A stretch of 64,000 nt of DNA from Heterodera schachtii (GCA_023374025.1 SIJG01000017.1:511671-575670), one strand, 5' to 3'; positions 1-12,184 are shown, counted from the first letter of the stretch. Numbers and translations: made by a program. The notes: generated by a model not told the origin, from the sequence alone.

Positions 1-136
1 GTCGAAAGGTGTGGTCATCCAAAAGCGTTGAACAAAACGGGGCTTTACATGCAATATTCAATGATTTTGTTTTCTTAACTTTTAATTTTGTGCCACTTTT
101 TTCATTTAATTTGCATTTTTGGCATTTTCCCTTTAG

Positions 137-3100
137 GGGCATTTGCTCCCGCCAAAATGTGCCGAGCGCTTCCCGAATCAATCGCCTGCTCAAAGCGTAC
201 AAACAGCAACAACAACAAAAGGCGAGGCCAAAAAAGGACGGCCAATCTGTGGCCACAAAGGGCGACGAAGGCGCAGAAAAGCCATTGAGTCACTCCATCG
301 AAAACATTCTCGGCAACGGAGGCGGCAAAAAAGCGTCGGGAAATGGTGGGACATTTCCGACTACCGTAATTACCGTAATATTATGAGAGTGCCAATTGAA
401 ACAATGGCCATACAAAAAGGGGGAACACAGTACATTGGCCAATTGGCAATTAATGTTTGTTGTCTCTCTCATTGTTCTGTCCAGTCTCCACTCTCCTTCT
501 CAATTCTTTCCCCAATTCCTTCGTCCAATCGCTCTTTTCACCAATTTTCGTCCGTTACTTTCGGACAAAAGGTATCATTCCATTTCCATTTCCATTTTCC
601 CCCTTTTTTTGCCCAAAGGGACAATTAACACATAACAGTTTTATTTGTGGAACATCACCACAAACTGTTGTTGGTTTGCGCGGAGATTGAACAAATTGCG
701 GGTGTTGTTCACTCATTTGTCAGTCATTCGCTGGCGATGGGACGGCGTTTCGCTTCAAATCGCATTAATTGGACAGAAAGTGCGCGACACCGTGCAAATG
801 ATTGTCTTACCAATTGCAACACAAAAAGTGACAAAATAAAGGAATTAATAAAAATGGAAGGAAAAACAAATTAATTGATCAAATCAGCGGAAGTGAGTGA
901 ACCCATCATTAATTAATTGGTTTGGCCCTTTTACGACGAAACAATTCGAATGGGTAGAAGAAGCAGGGCAACTTTCGATTAAGCGTCAGGCATTTCAGGC
1001 CCTTTCCCTCTGCACTGTTGCCCCCTCCCCTTCCTTTCCCAGATTCCCTACAGACCCCTCCCCCTTCCCTCTAATGACCCCCATGTTATGTCAATTAGCC
1101 CCTTAGGCCATCTCTAATTAATCGCTCTCTCTCTTTGCGTTTCTTCCATTGTTCCCTAATTTTGCATGCGTTTCTTCTTCCTCCTCCTACAGTATCACCA
1201 CCATCATTCTTATTCTTCTTTGTCCATTCTTTGTGTCTGTCGGCACTGTGTCTGCTGTTACTGATGCTCATTATTACCCCCCCCCCCCTCCCCCCGGGGC
1301 GTCCGTCGAATTCTTTCGTCGGTCTGTGCGCGTTACCCATAAATTACTGACTTAGTGCGCTGCTGTGCTGTTCGGGGGATGACGATCATTGCCGCACACA
1401 TTAATCTTTACGATAGGCCCTCCTCCCCTCCGTTGGGTGCCGTGCCATCGCCCCCCCCCCCGGGGGTTATCTCCGTTTGATCTGATCATTTATTCATTAA
1501 TTCATTCTGTCCCCCCGCCCTCCCCTCGCCTCTGCTCGATCATTACGCTGATGCTGATGATGATGATCATCATTATTATTATGGTCATGCTGAGGTGGTG
1601 ACGATTTTGTGGAGTTGGCTCAATTTTGGTTGGTAAAATTGTGGTAATGACCCCCGGGGGACAGATAAGGAGCAGAGAATAGGGCGATAATGGTTTAATT
1701 AATGACATTTTAATGGGGAACGAAGTGGGCATTGCTTGCACATTGGCGATATAATTAATCTGTTGAATTATTTGATTATTCAATGCGCGAATTATGGCAC
1801 CAAAATAATGGCACAAATGCCAAAGAGCAAAAAGTACGACAAAAACTGCACAAAAGTTGAAAAGGCATCGCCAAATTACAAGTCGGCATAAATTAAGTAA
1901 ATTTCGTTTCTAAAGGCGGCAAATTAATAAAAAGGGAATTAGTGAGAGATTTGGGGCTAAAGTGACAAGAAAAGTGACAACTTTGGCGGTGGATTTGCCT
2001 TTTCGGATTATGTTCAGTCAGTGGATTGGACGGAACGAACGGCGGACGGACAATTCGTTTTTGGCATTGAATGGGCCGACAATGCCAACGCGGGCATTGG
2101 GAGGAGGAGGGAATATTGGGCAGAAGAATTGCTCAATTCCGACATTTCCGGCGGACATATGGCAAAGAATTTGCGAATTTTGGGCGGGGGGGGGGCAAAT
2201 GCCATCCCAAAAAGGTGTTTATTTATTTATTTATTTGTCAATGGCAAAAGGGGCAAAGGAAAGGAAAGAAAGGCATTTGCATTTTTAGTTTAACAAATGA
2301 AAGAAAAAACATTTTGAAAATTGGCAACATTTGAATGTGCTCTTTTGCTCTTTTCCTTTTTATTATTTTGCATTTTTAACTTTCCTCCCCAAATCCTTTC
2401 ATTAATTTGGCGCTTTTTTCGGGCGTAAATTACAGAGAGTGTCCCCTCTCCCCCCTCCCCCCCCCCGGGGTGGTCACTTTTTTCATTTCGTTTCGTTTCG
2501 CCCTCCGTTCCCTTCCATTGAGGGCATTCGGTGAACGAACCGCCGATGACTTCGCTGATTAGGGCTTATGTGAAGGCATTCCTCCGCACTTTCTTCCATG
2601 GTCGGCCTCCCTTTTCTCGGTTTGGTCGTAAATCAGCGGCACTTATTGGGGGGGGGGGGGGAATTGCGGGAAAATGAAAAAAACAAAAAACAAATAAATT
2701 TAAAATGGCAAAAGTTATAAACGCCAATTTTCATTTAAATGTGCTTCATCATCTGTCCCATTTTGAGGTGTCTGTCGCTCTGTTTTGGCCTCCTCCGTCT
2801 CTTCCCCCTCCTCCTCCGCCTCTTCCGTCTCCTCCTCCTCCAATAATGTCCAAATTGCGTCCGGATCGGACGAGGAAAACCAACAGCAGCAGAACAGCCA
2901 AAACGGCGGCGTTTTGACGGGCGACGGACGCCGGGCGAGGACATCGTTTAGCACTCAGCAAATAAAGTGAAAAGCATAATTAATTAACCTAATCGAGTTA
3001 ATTAATTCGTCAAGGGGCAACTTTGTTCTTTGATCACCTATTAAATAATTCAGCAAATCTTTCAGCTTTCTCGAGAAGGTTTTCGAAAAAAGTAAATATC

Positions 3101-3659
3101 CAAATCAACAGCAGAAGGAATGGCTGATCAAAATGACTCGACTGGACGAGGACAAAATCATTGTATGGGAGAGAATGGCGGTGCCATTGACTTGGTTTGT
3201 CACTCTAATCAGTCAGTGATCACTTCAGACTTGGTTTTCGAATCGCCGTGCCCGAAATCGGCGGAAGGCGTTCCAGCAACACCACCACCCATCGCCACAA
3301 CAAATGTTGGCACTGTCCGCCCCAAATTCCGCTCTAACACCGCCGATCAACAACAACAACAATTTGGGCGTAAATTCTCCAGTGGCAACCAATCAAAGTG
3401 AGTTTTGGCATTGTTTCTCTCTTTCGGCATTTCGTTCTCCCTTTTCTCTTCTCTTTCAGATTTTTCCACCGTTTGCCCCCCGGCGCTTTTTCCTTTTCCT
3501 TCGGCTTTTTTCCCCGCACTTTTCGCACCGTCCGCCGCTTTTCCTCCGTTTGGCGGACTTTTGGCAATGAATGGCGCATCGGCCGAAATGCAAATGAATT
3601 CGAAAGGACAGAATCAGAAAATGTGCGGCACGAATGATGGACGAAAAGAAATTAATTGA
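137..3659 (+). CDS. pax-3: Pax3/7-class transcription factor (Pax A), 5' end outside the window
   Basis: Five exons can be joined: about 137-345, 2768-2966, 3066-3162, 3229-3397 and 3460-3659 (TGA). The first begins after a TTTAG acceptor and encodes the end of the RED half of a paired domain (GICSRQNVPSASRINRLLK), then a Q/K-rich linker and the octapeptide HSIENILG, the eh1-like Groucho-binding motif of Pax proteins. The homeodomain is split over three exons: RRARTSFSTQQI, then NFLEKVFEKSKYP through DEDKII, then [12 protein letters not shown]. Serine at homeodomain position 50 (WFSN) is diagnostic of the Pax/paired type. Paired domain plus octapeptide plus full homeodomain is the Pax3/7 arrangement; worm pax-3 acts in epidermal and neural fate. 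The tail is Q/N/P-rich and ends in EIN. The 345 and 2768 borders are the weakest, and an exon may be missing in the intron between them. The paired-domain N-terminus lies left of base 1. Confidence 0.82.
346..2767 (+). other. Large Pax A intron, no convincing exon
   Basis: About 2.4 kb between the octapeptide exon and the first homeodomain exon. It is AT-rich with C or G runs (for example near 1280, 1450, 2455 and 2648) and ATG/CAT-rich simple sequence near 1550-1585. No reading frame looks like protein. For a developmental regulator such an intron may hold enhancers, but nothing specific is visible. Confidence 0.5.
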
Positions 3660-6141
3660 AATGTTTTTCGTTATTATTTTTTCTCTGTTAATTTTTCCCT
3701 CCCCGCGCCATTAAATTTTCATTATTTTTGAGAATATCCCCAAAACTTAGCTTTTATTTCAATTAATTTCTTTTATAAAACATTCATTTTGAAAGAGTCA
3801 AAAAATGCGATTGATAACAACGACTGATCAGTGTTTGTTTGTTTGCTGATCGGAGTGCTTTCGTTCTTTCTTTCTTTCCCGATCACTCCCCCCCCCCACA
3901 ACTCTTCAAAGCGAACGCACCGCCGTCGGTAGTAATCGTTTTGTGATTTATGCGTGAGAATGGCCGACGATTTGATGCTTTTGGTGCGCCAATAATTTTC
4001 AGCTGTCGCTGGTCACTAACCCAAAAATCGTTTTGATCAGAAAAAAACAAAAAAGGAAAAAAAATCATCCGTGGGAATATTCTGTCGGAAGTAAAGAAAA
4101 CAAAGGAAGGGAATAAATTGAGATCAAAAAGTGAGTGGGAAAGAAAGGTCAAACGGACGAAAGAGCGGCGGGAAGGACAAAATGCCAAAAAAGGAAGACA
4201 AAAGGGAATTTAAATTGGACAAAAGGACGAACGGACACAGAAGGACAAAATGCCAAAACTAAATGGGGTGATTTAAAAGCGGGAGCCATTTGATTATCAT
4301 TTTTATTCGTCGCATCCTTAACATAATTAATTAAACAAATGAAGCAATCCCTAAATTTGGTTTTTTTCCCTAACTTTGCGTTATTTTGTAAAATGTATAA
4401 ACCAATTGACTTGTCGAGTTTGGCACAAAATCAGCGCTATTTTCAAACACTTCAATTCCATTTTGCCCATGCCGTCGTCAATCTCTGCCGGTGGTGATGG
4501 GATGCGATGGCTTGGCTTCTTGTCCCCCCCCCCCTCCCGTGTTCATCATCTCCATCACCCCTCTCCGCTCCCTACCATATTCACCAATCGCTCACCTCCC
4601 CCCCCCCCCCCCATTGATCTGATCTCCCCTCCTCCCCCCGTTTTGGTGTCGCTGTTCGTCGTCACCTTTGGCGGTGGCGGGCGGCTTCTCCCTTTGAGTT
4701 TTGGGGGGTGCCCTTGTCAATGATGCGGCGGTAATTTATTCGTCACCTCAGAGACACGGCGAAAGATTTGCGGGGGCACAAATTTTGGCGAATGTTTCGC
4801 TGAAAGAGTGATAAAATCAGCAGCAGAGAATGAAAGTGAGAAGAAGCGAACGGCGGATTTAAAAGTGCATTAAACACATTTTATCTATGAAGATAAAATT
4901 CATAAGTAATAAAAAATAAATAAATAAAAAAAAAAAGAAAAGAAAAATGTGCCAATTGCCCGGGGGCATTTGGCGCACGCAAAGGAAAAAACAAATGGAA
5001 ATTAAGAAAAAAAACATTTGAATGGATATAAAAAAAGAAATGCTTTTTCGAACATTTAAGCATTGGTCAAACAAAAGAGTGAATTCTGACGCGAGTCACC
5101 CAAAGCATTGGCACTTTCCCCGGACTGACTTGGCTGGTCTGAACTAGGCTAACTGGCTTTGGTTTTTCATTTTTCTGTCCCAAAAATTCTTTCCGTCTTT
5201 GCTCAACTACAGTAAACGCACACATTTTGGACATTTTCCCGTGGACTTTTTCTGCCGCCGATTGGCGATTTCACCCATTTTTGCACCGGGCGGACGGAAC
5301 GACGGCAATTAATTAATAATTGTACGTTTGCATTTGCATTATCCCCCCCCCCCCCCCCCCTCCGGCGTCCCTTCTCCCTACGATAGCAATAAGCACAGAC
5401 AAAAAGCCGAAATTGCGGGGGGGGGGGGGGCAATCGGAGAAGGGGCGGGAAATGGCAGCACAAAGCGACGCGCAAAATTGGGCAGAATGGGCGGAGTGTT
5501 TGTCTTTTTTGTCTATGAAAAAACGGCTGAATGATCGGCGGTCGGTCGGCTGTCACCAAAAGGGCGCCTTTAAAGGAGCAAAAGATGGCAAAGTGTGGGC
5601 AGAAGAAGCACTACAACATCAGATAAAATAAACATCGAAATGACCTTTTCCCGACAGAATCCATTCACAACAAATGATCAGCGCAAAAAGGCCTAATTAA
5701 AAGATAATTGCCACATTTAGCCAATTAGTTCATTTAATTACTCCGCACTTTTCCCTAAATGATTGGCCATTTTCCCTCCCCAAATCCCATTGATCAGCAG
5801 CCAATTTCAACGACAAAGCAATTATTTCAGTTCTCTTCATTAATAGGACAGGTGAACAAAATTAATGAAAAATCAACTCTTTTTATGCCTCTAATTGGCA
5901 TTTCATAGTTTAATTAGTTTTTGGGGTTTTGTGAAATTAATTTGCAAATGATTGTTTTGTTTCGTCTCCGTGTTTCCTCAATCAGTTCAATGTTTGGCAA
6001 ATGTCGTCACGGAGAGAAGTGTAATTAAAGGCAAACAAAAGTGACGAAATTTGGGGAGGAGGGGGGGGGGGGGGGGTGCCACCATTACAATTCAAAACGA
6101 ATTAATTAGCATTTGATAATCCGTGCCTCTTAAAAGGGCAG
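3660..6141 (+). other. Interval between the two Pax genes; 5' exon(s) of Pax B unresolved
   Basis: About 2.5 kb after the Pax A stop. It must contain the start of Pax B, because the first recognisable Pax B exon opens at 6142 in mid-domain with VNQLGG. I could not find the short exon with the start codon and the residues before VNQLGG. Otherwise there are poly-C/poly-G tracts (about 4527, 4598, 5342, 5417, 6060) and AT-rich DNA. Confidence 0.5.
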
Positions 6142-7241
6142 AGTCAACCAATTGGGCGGTATTTTCATCAACGGTCGTCCGCTGCCCCACCAAACGCGGC
6201 TTCACATCATCCAAATGGCAATGGAAGGAGTGAAGTGAGTGGGGGGGGGGGGGGAAGGGAACGGAGTTGGCATTTTGCAAAATCAAAAGAGTTTCCCTTC
6301 ATTGGTTCTGCTTTTCTTCCTTTATTTTCCGTTCTTTTAGGCCGTGCCAAATTAGTCGGCAATTAAAGGTGATCATTTTAATTAATTGGGCCACACATTC
6401 ATATGCCAGTCCCAACTTTGCCTTAGGTTTCCCACGGATGCGTGTCCAAAATTCTGTGCAGATTTGCTGAAACAGGCAATGCCGCATTAGCAAATTGGTA
6501 TTTAAGGCCTTTTAAAATTAAGCTTTCAGGCTCAGTTTCTCCCGGGGCACCTTCTTCGCCTAATCATTCGCTGCCGGCGGCGAAGAAATTTTCAATAAAA
6601 AGGCAATAAATGAAATAAACAAATAAATATTTTAAAATATATTTAATTTTAAATATTGTCGCAGGATGAAAGACACACAAAGAAAAAAGCGACGCCCGGC
6701 GGAAGGCCATTTAAAGCATAGCATTTCAGTGATATTGGGGGAAGAAGAAGGGGCAAATGCCGACCAAAAACAGCAAAATTACGGTGAATTATAATTTTAA
6801 AATCGAAAATAATAAATTAAAATATTTTCAGATGGACGGTCTCGCCAATCCTCCGATGCTTCTCCCCCACGCCGAGTCAGAACTTGGTTTGCCCCTGACC
6901 AGCTGAACATTCTCGAGAGCGCATTTCAGCGAAATTTGTACATGAATGGGTAAGCCGAAGGGAGGGAAAAGGCAAAACGCCAATAATGCCGAGAAAAAGT
7001 GCCGAATTCGAATTTAAATGAATTATCATGTTGCAGAGGCTACCCAAACGCAGAAGAAAGGCAGCAAATGGCGAAGGAAACGCAACTGACAGAGGCCAAA
7101 ATACAGGCAAAAGAAAAAGGAACATTTGCCAAAAGACGGCCAATTTTTGTAAATTTTAAGGTTTGGTTTTCCAACCGAAGGGCGCGTTTCCGACGGACAA
7201 TGAACCAATTTTACTTAACGGCCCAACAAAAGGCGATTTGA
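6142..7241 (+). CDS. Second Pax-type gene (Pax B): half paired domain + octapeptide + homeodomain
   Basis: Exons read as 6142-6234, 6341-6368 (28 bp), 6427-6475, 6530-6602, 6665-6783, 6832 to about 6937 or 6949, 7037-7106 and 7161-7241 (TGA). They encode [15 protein letters not shown], then [16 protein letters not shown] and [13 protein letters not shown], the PAI half of a paired domain. The chain then leaves the family after ETGSVSPGA; no RED half is present. Next come a basic stretch and the octapeptide HSISVILG. The homeodomain starts [12 protein letters not shown] and ends [15 protein letters not shown], again with Ser-50; the stop follows 15 residues later. Three introns (6476-6529, 6603-6664, 7107-7160) start with GC, not GT. 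The PAI-only architecture recalls the nematode npax genes, but those lack a homeodomain. Probably an old tandem duplicate of Pax A. The initiating exon is not identified. Confidence 0.8.
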
Positions 7242-7340
7242 GAAAAGAATTCAGAGAACCCAAAGGAGGGATCAGAAGAAAAGAGACAAAAAAAAAAAAA
7301 AAATTATTTAAAAAAATAGAGAATTGTTATTATTTGAGTG

Positions 7341-7346
7341 AATAAA
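7341..7346 (+). terminator. Poly(A) signal of Pax B
   Basis: AATAAA 100 bp downstream of the Pax B stop codon, in an A-rich 3' region. Confidence 0.55.
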
Positions 7347-7466
7347 AGAGAGAGTACAATTGTGCCCTTCTCTTTCTTGGCATTTTATGAACAAACAACA
7401 AAAACAACAGTACAAAATGACAATTTAAAAGTCGCAACAGCACTCTCATTGAATCGTCATCAACAA

Positions 7467-10400
7467 TTATTTCTTATTGTTGGTGTTTGGCTTTTGTGCG
7501 TTTGGCCAATTTTTTGTACCACATGTTGCGCGGAACACTGTGCTTGGACTTCTCAAAACTGACCACTCCTTCCTTCTCCCGCCCGCCGTCCTTTGTCTAA
7601 ATTCAATTTTATTCCATCTCAATTTGCTACGCCATTCGTTGCTTTCTCCTACTTTTTCGGCATTCGTTGCCCCCAAAATCGCTGCCGCTCTCCCGGTCCG
7701 TCCTCTGTTTTGCGGTTGCTTTTTGTTGGCATTTTTTGTGCCACCCCGTTTCCCCCTCGCCCTTTTGCCCCCAATCGTTTTCCGCCGCTTTTCCTCCTTT
7801 CCGATCCCATTTCCCTCCAAGTCAGAACCAATGCTCTCCATTTCCGCGTCATCATCCGTTGTGCTGAACTGTAATTGAGCAACGTATTTCCGAATTTTTC
7901 GGTTTCCAATGTGCCTGAAATTCAAAGTCCGTCACCACACTGGATGTGCCGTCCTCCTCGTCCTCTTCCCCCTCCTCTTCCCTCTCTTTGCCTTTGTCTG
8001 CCCCCGTCTCGTCCCCTTCCTCCTCCTTTTTGTCCACTATTTCCCCGTCTTCGCTTTGTTTCGGTTTGTTTTTCTCCAAAATTGCTCGTAAAATGGCCTT
8101 CTCTCCGCTCGGGTCGTCCATGTCCTCCTCCTCCCCCTCCTCTTCCACTTCCTCCTTCACTTTTTCTTCTCCGTCCTCCTCCTCCCCTTCTTCTTCCACT
8201 CCCTTTCCGTCTTCATATTCCGAGTCTGTCACCTGTGCTCTCTCATCTTCCTCCACAACAGTGATGGGTCTCTGGCAAATAAAAGGGAATTTCGGTTCTA
8301 TTCCATGGCGGACTTTGTGTCCCTTTTCCATCTTTCTGCAGTACACTCTTTCAGCCCCTGGCCATAAGTTTTGAATTCCCTTTTGACCATTGTTCTTTCC
8401 TTTCTTTCCCTTGCATCCTTTTTCGGATTACATTTCCCTTTCTCGCCGATCGCTTTGCCAACTCATCACTTTGCATAAAACGCCCTTTTCCCTTGGAAGC
8501 AATTTTGATGAAAATAGAGAAATTATAAATGATCATTTGTTTGGGTTCGCCATTATTCGGGGTTGGGTCAAAGTTCAGTGGCCAATTCCGACATTTGTCT
8601 TCAGTTTACCTCGTCTTTTTCCTGGACTTCGTCCGGTTGAGTGTCGTCGTCGTCTGCCAATGTCCGCTCGCACCCGGGGGGCACCACATAATGCGGGAGA
8701 TTGCCTTAATAGCGGACAAATTATAAGCGGGAAATCTCTGCGCAGCAATTGGTTGGGAAGAATCGGTTTGATTACGCGTTTTTCAAACTATTGCCTCACC
8801 ACGTTGGTAATCATTCAGAATTTGACGTGCCACCGTGTTTAAGTCGGGCTCTCCTCCTTTGAGAAGACGGCCAGAGGAAAGAGCGATCTTAAATGATAAT
8901 AAAATAATAATAAAAACCCATTTAGCCAGGCCAGGCCCAATATCCATTGGGTGGGGAGGGCGCGCGTCGCCCCCACCCAAAGAAATAAAAAAATTTTGAG
9001 GAAAAACGAATGCGCTTTTTAAACTTTGTATAAATTTTAATAAAACTATTGACAGTGAGGACACGGATCACCGCCTGAAATCCCCCCCCCCCCCCTGAAA
9101 AGGTTTCAGGGTATGACGACTTGCCTTTACCCACTCACTTTGGTCATAAAATCCTCGCAATTTGCCCAAAAAGGTTCGCCATTCGCACCTCCACCCTCAC
9201 TTTTCACAAAATTGTAATGCCTCCGCAAATGGTCGGGACGGACTCTGTCCAAAACTGTTTGGATGTGATTCTCCGGGTCGGGCACATTTTCCACTCGGAC
9301 CTGACAAACAAAACATGTGACTCGTCGTCCAAGTGATAAACCAATGAATTCTCACCACGCCTTTGAGTACCAAATCGGTTTCCGTGTCCCCGTGGGGAGG
9401 GTAAACGACGCCCGGACAGTCGATCAGGTAAATGCCCTTCATCATCATCACATATTGCCACACTTTTGTCTCACCGGCCAATGGGGCTGATTTACAGACC
9501 TAAAATTCTTCAAATTCAGAACATATTTTGACTTTTCTGCTTATTTTCTCAAAATTTTTTTTCTACAATTAGGCAAGGAAGTTAAGTTTATTTTTAAATT
9601 TTTTTGGCGTTTTTATAGGGGATGTTTTTAGTACTCAACAATAAGGGCGCAGCAAGATTCTTGCTTCGGGGGGGGGGGGGGGGGACTGAACTCAAAAATT
9701 CGATTTTTAGGGGCGTATTTTTCTTTTTTAGAAATCCCGAATTAGGGGGACAGGAATTGTAACCGTTTTTCGTCAAAATGGCTATTTTTTTGTTGCCATT
9801 TTGAGGTCCATTTTTCAAAAATATGCAATTGCATAAAATTTGCTGAAAATTTTTACTTTTTTGAGATTCGGGGGCCCCTGGCTACGCCCTTGCCCAACAA
9901 TGACCACCCTTTGCGCTTCACTCACTTTTTTGGCCCTAAGTGTGTTAATGACGGAGGATTTTCCGACGTTCGGATAACCGATCATCCCAACACTGATCTG
10001 TTGCCGTTCCTTGCGGTGGAGCCGGTAAAACTGTCGTAGCAAATTGATCAGTGCGCCTTTGCCGAAACTATGCTGAATGGACGCGTGGAAAGCGATGGTC
10101 GGAATTTCCTTGGACAGAATTTGGAGCCATTTCTTCTACAAATGTAATTAACATTATAAAAAAATAAAGCGATGACCGAATGATTTGAAATAAATTATAA
10201 ATTTTTGCCGGTTAAAAATGCACCCACCGTAACCCAATTTGGCACCAAGTCGACTTTGTTCAACACAAGGATCAAATGTTTGTGGGGCTTCTCCTTTTGC
10301 AGGAACTGTTCCACTTGGCGGCACCGCGTACCCATCGGATCGCGGGCATCCAAAACTTCGATGACGACATCGGACGAGTCAATGACCTGGGAATATGGGA

Positions 10401-11719
10401 AAAGAGGGAAATGAAAAATTGATAATTTGTAAAATAATTTATAAATGATTTGATAATGAATTTGCATTATCAGTTATAAAATTCAAAAAGTAAAATGTTT
10501 TACTTTGTAAAGTTCGCTCCAAACGCGTGCACTTTGCCCCGCGCGAAAGAGTGGCGTTGGGTTTTCAGTGCGTTCCTCGAGGGCCCTCTGTTGGTTGGAC
10601 AGAAGCGAACGGTCGTTAGTTTCGACGTAACCGTCGGCCCTTTGCTGTGCTTCTTCACAAAACTCCTTAAGATTTGCGCTTTTCCGTAACCATATATACA
10701 TATATATTTTAATTTTGATTTTGGCATTGTGTCCGTTCGTTCCTTTCGTCGCCAACCCAAAGTCTTACCTCCAGGTCATTGACTTTCAGTTGCGCCTTTT
10801 TTCGTTGTGCCTTTTTGCCAAAAGTGTGCTCAAAACTCTCAGTGTCCAAAATGTGCATTCGCTGTTGCTGAGAAAGAAAAGGAAAAATTCAAAATTAACC
10901 GTAAAAAATATTAAAGGGAAATTTCGATCGGTTTTATTTGGAATAAAAGCAATTACAATCCGCCGAATGGATTGCTCTTCAGTTTAGCAGATTTTTGGTC
11001 ATTTTCCATAGATTCATTCGTAAGCAGAAAAAAATTTGAGGATTGGGGGAGCCGGACAAAAATTATTGTGCGCTAATTATTGAAAATGGTGCCCCGAGGG
11101 GTCAGTGCCGACTTTGGCCTTCTCCTGCAGCAGTGAAATGGGTGCCCGCGTCTGTCGCATCACAACTTGGAATGGGTCGTGCCTCGCTTTGCCCATTTCC
11201 TCTTGAAATCGCTGCAACTGTTCTTGTCCCACCACCCGCGTGTTCCCTAAATTCGTCGTTCGTTTGTTTAATATTGTCAAAAAATGTCTGTTGCCTCCTC
11301 ACCAAACCATTTGCGGTGCGGTTCGACCCGTGCCACTGTGCCCGACTTTAGTGTCCCTTGGAATGGCGCCGACTTAGTGATTTTCCCCTTCGAGTCCCTT
11401 AAAACATTGCCAATTAAGAATAGTTAGAGCCCGTAAATTGGATTTTCTGATTTGAAGTCTCCTCATTAACTGACCTGATCGGTTTGAAGTTCTTGTACAT
11501 CCTAAGCCGATTAATTGTTGATTTTGTTCGCATACTCGTCCCATTTCCGTTTGTTTTACCCGTTACTTTTCTATCTAAATTTTTAGGAATTGTAAGAAAG
11601 TGACAGCAAATGCCTCTACCAGGGTTTAAACTGTGATTTGATCGGCTTTTCTTTTTAGAAGATCCGCCGCTCGGACGTTTAAAACCGCTATTCTTCGCGT
11701 TTTTCTTTGCCTTTACCAT
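7467..11719 (-). CDS. ngp-1: Nucleolar GTP-binding protein 2 (GNL2/NOG2), 60S ribosome assembly
   Basis: Read right to left on the minus strand. The N-terminus starts [16 protein letters not shown] and reaches the family box [13 protein letters not shown]. Next come [36 protein letters not shown] and [20 protein letters not shown]. The GTPase motifs are circularly permuted as in this family: [16 protein letters not shown] (G4), then [11 protein letters not shown] (G1 P-loop, about 9960-9990), then DCPGVVYP (G3). After [16 protein letters not shown] and LPHYVVPPG the C-terminus becomes a long acidic (E/D) and then basic (K/R) tail, ending near 7467. The protein works in nuclear pre-60S maturation and export. 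Introns are about 45-60 bp except the one at 9500-9925, which holds a transposon. The exact exon structure of the low-complexity tail is uncertain. Confidence 0.9.
9642..9892. mobile_element. Non-autonomous hAT-like element in a ngp-1 intron
   Basis: 251 bp, flanked by 8-bp direct repeats CTCAACAA (9634-9641) and CCCAACAA (9893-9900), one mismatch. The ends are inverted repeats: TAAGGGCGCAGC on the left and, on the complementary strand of the right end, CAAGGGCGTAGC. It carries a long G run near 9669 and no coding frame. An 8-bp duplication fits the hAT superfamily. It lies wholly inside the intron between the G1 and G3 exons of the GTPase gene. Confidence 0.7.
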
Positions 11720-11737
11720 AATTATTAAGTTAAACAA

Positions 11738-12184
11738 ATCTGAAAAAATGGGAGTGAATATTTTCCTTTTTTACACAAAGCATAAATATGATTTATAGAA
11801 CAGTTTATAGAATGCGAATCCACACAATACTTTCTTTTTTAAGTAAATTTTTATAGCAAATTTATTTTCAAACATTAGGGGTCGGCAATGACGTTTTAAC
11901 GGTTTTTTGTCAAAAAAGGCCAAATTTTGCGTCAGACTAGAATTTTATTTAAATAATGACATTATGCCATAAATTATCAAAAATAGGAAATGTTTAAATC
12001 ACTAATCAAATCAGAAGCAAAACTGATCGAAGACCTCCGGACTAATCCTGTCCAATTCCGTAACTGGATCCGGCAAATTTTAAGTTACTGGTCTTATTTC
12101 CATTTATAATAATATATTTCGCATACATACCTATGTATACTACAGATACAGCAACAAAATCTTTTATAAATTAATTTATTCTAT
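11738..12184. other. Intergenic, AT-rich
   Basis: Between the divergently read ngp-1 start (minus strand) and the small gene at 12185 (plus strand). It probably holds both promoters. A stretch beginning TAGGGGTCGGCAA near 11875 resembles a transposon end, but I see no partner end. Nothing else recognised. Confidence 0.4.

Noticed and set aside
7875..8374. Long Ser/Pro/Leu-rich plus-strand frames
   Set aside because: They are the antisense of the Glu/Asp-rich tail of ngp-1; repetitive GAG/GAA codons keep the opposite strand open.
11400..11640. GC-AG intron near the ngp-1 start
   Set aside because: A GT donor a few bases upstream gives the conserved NPDR sequence, so a normal GT-AG intron is the better reading.
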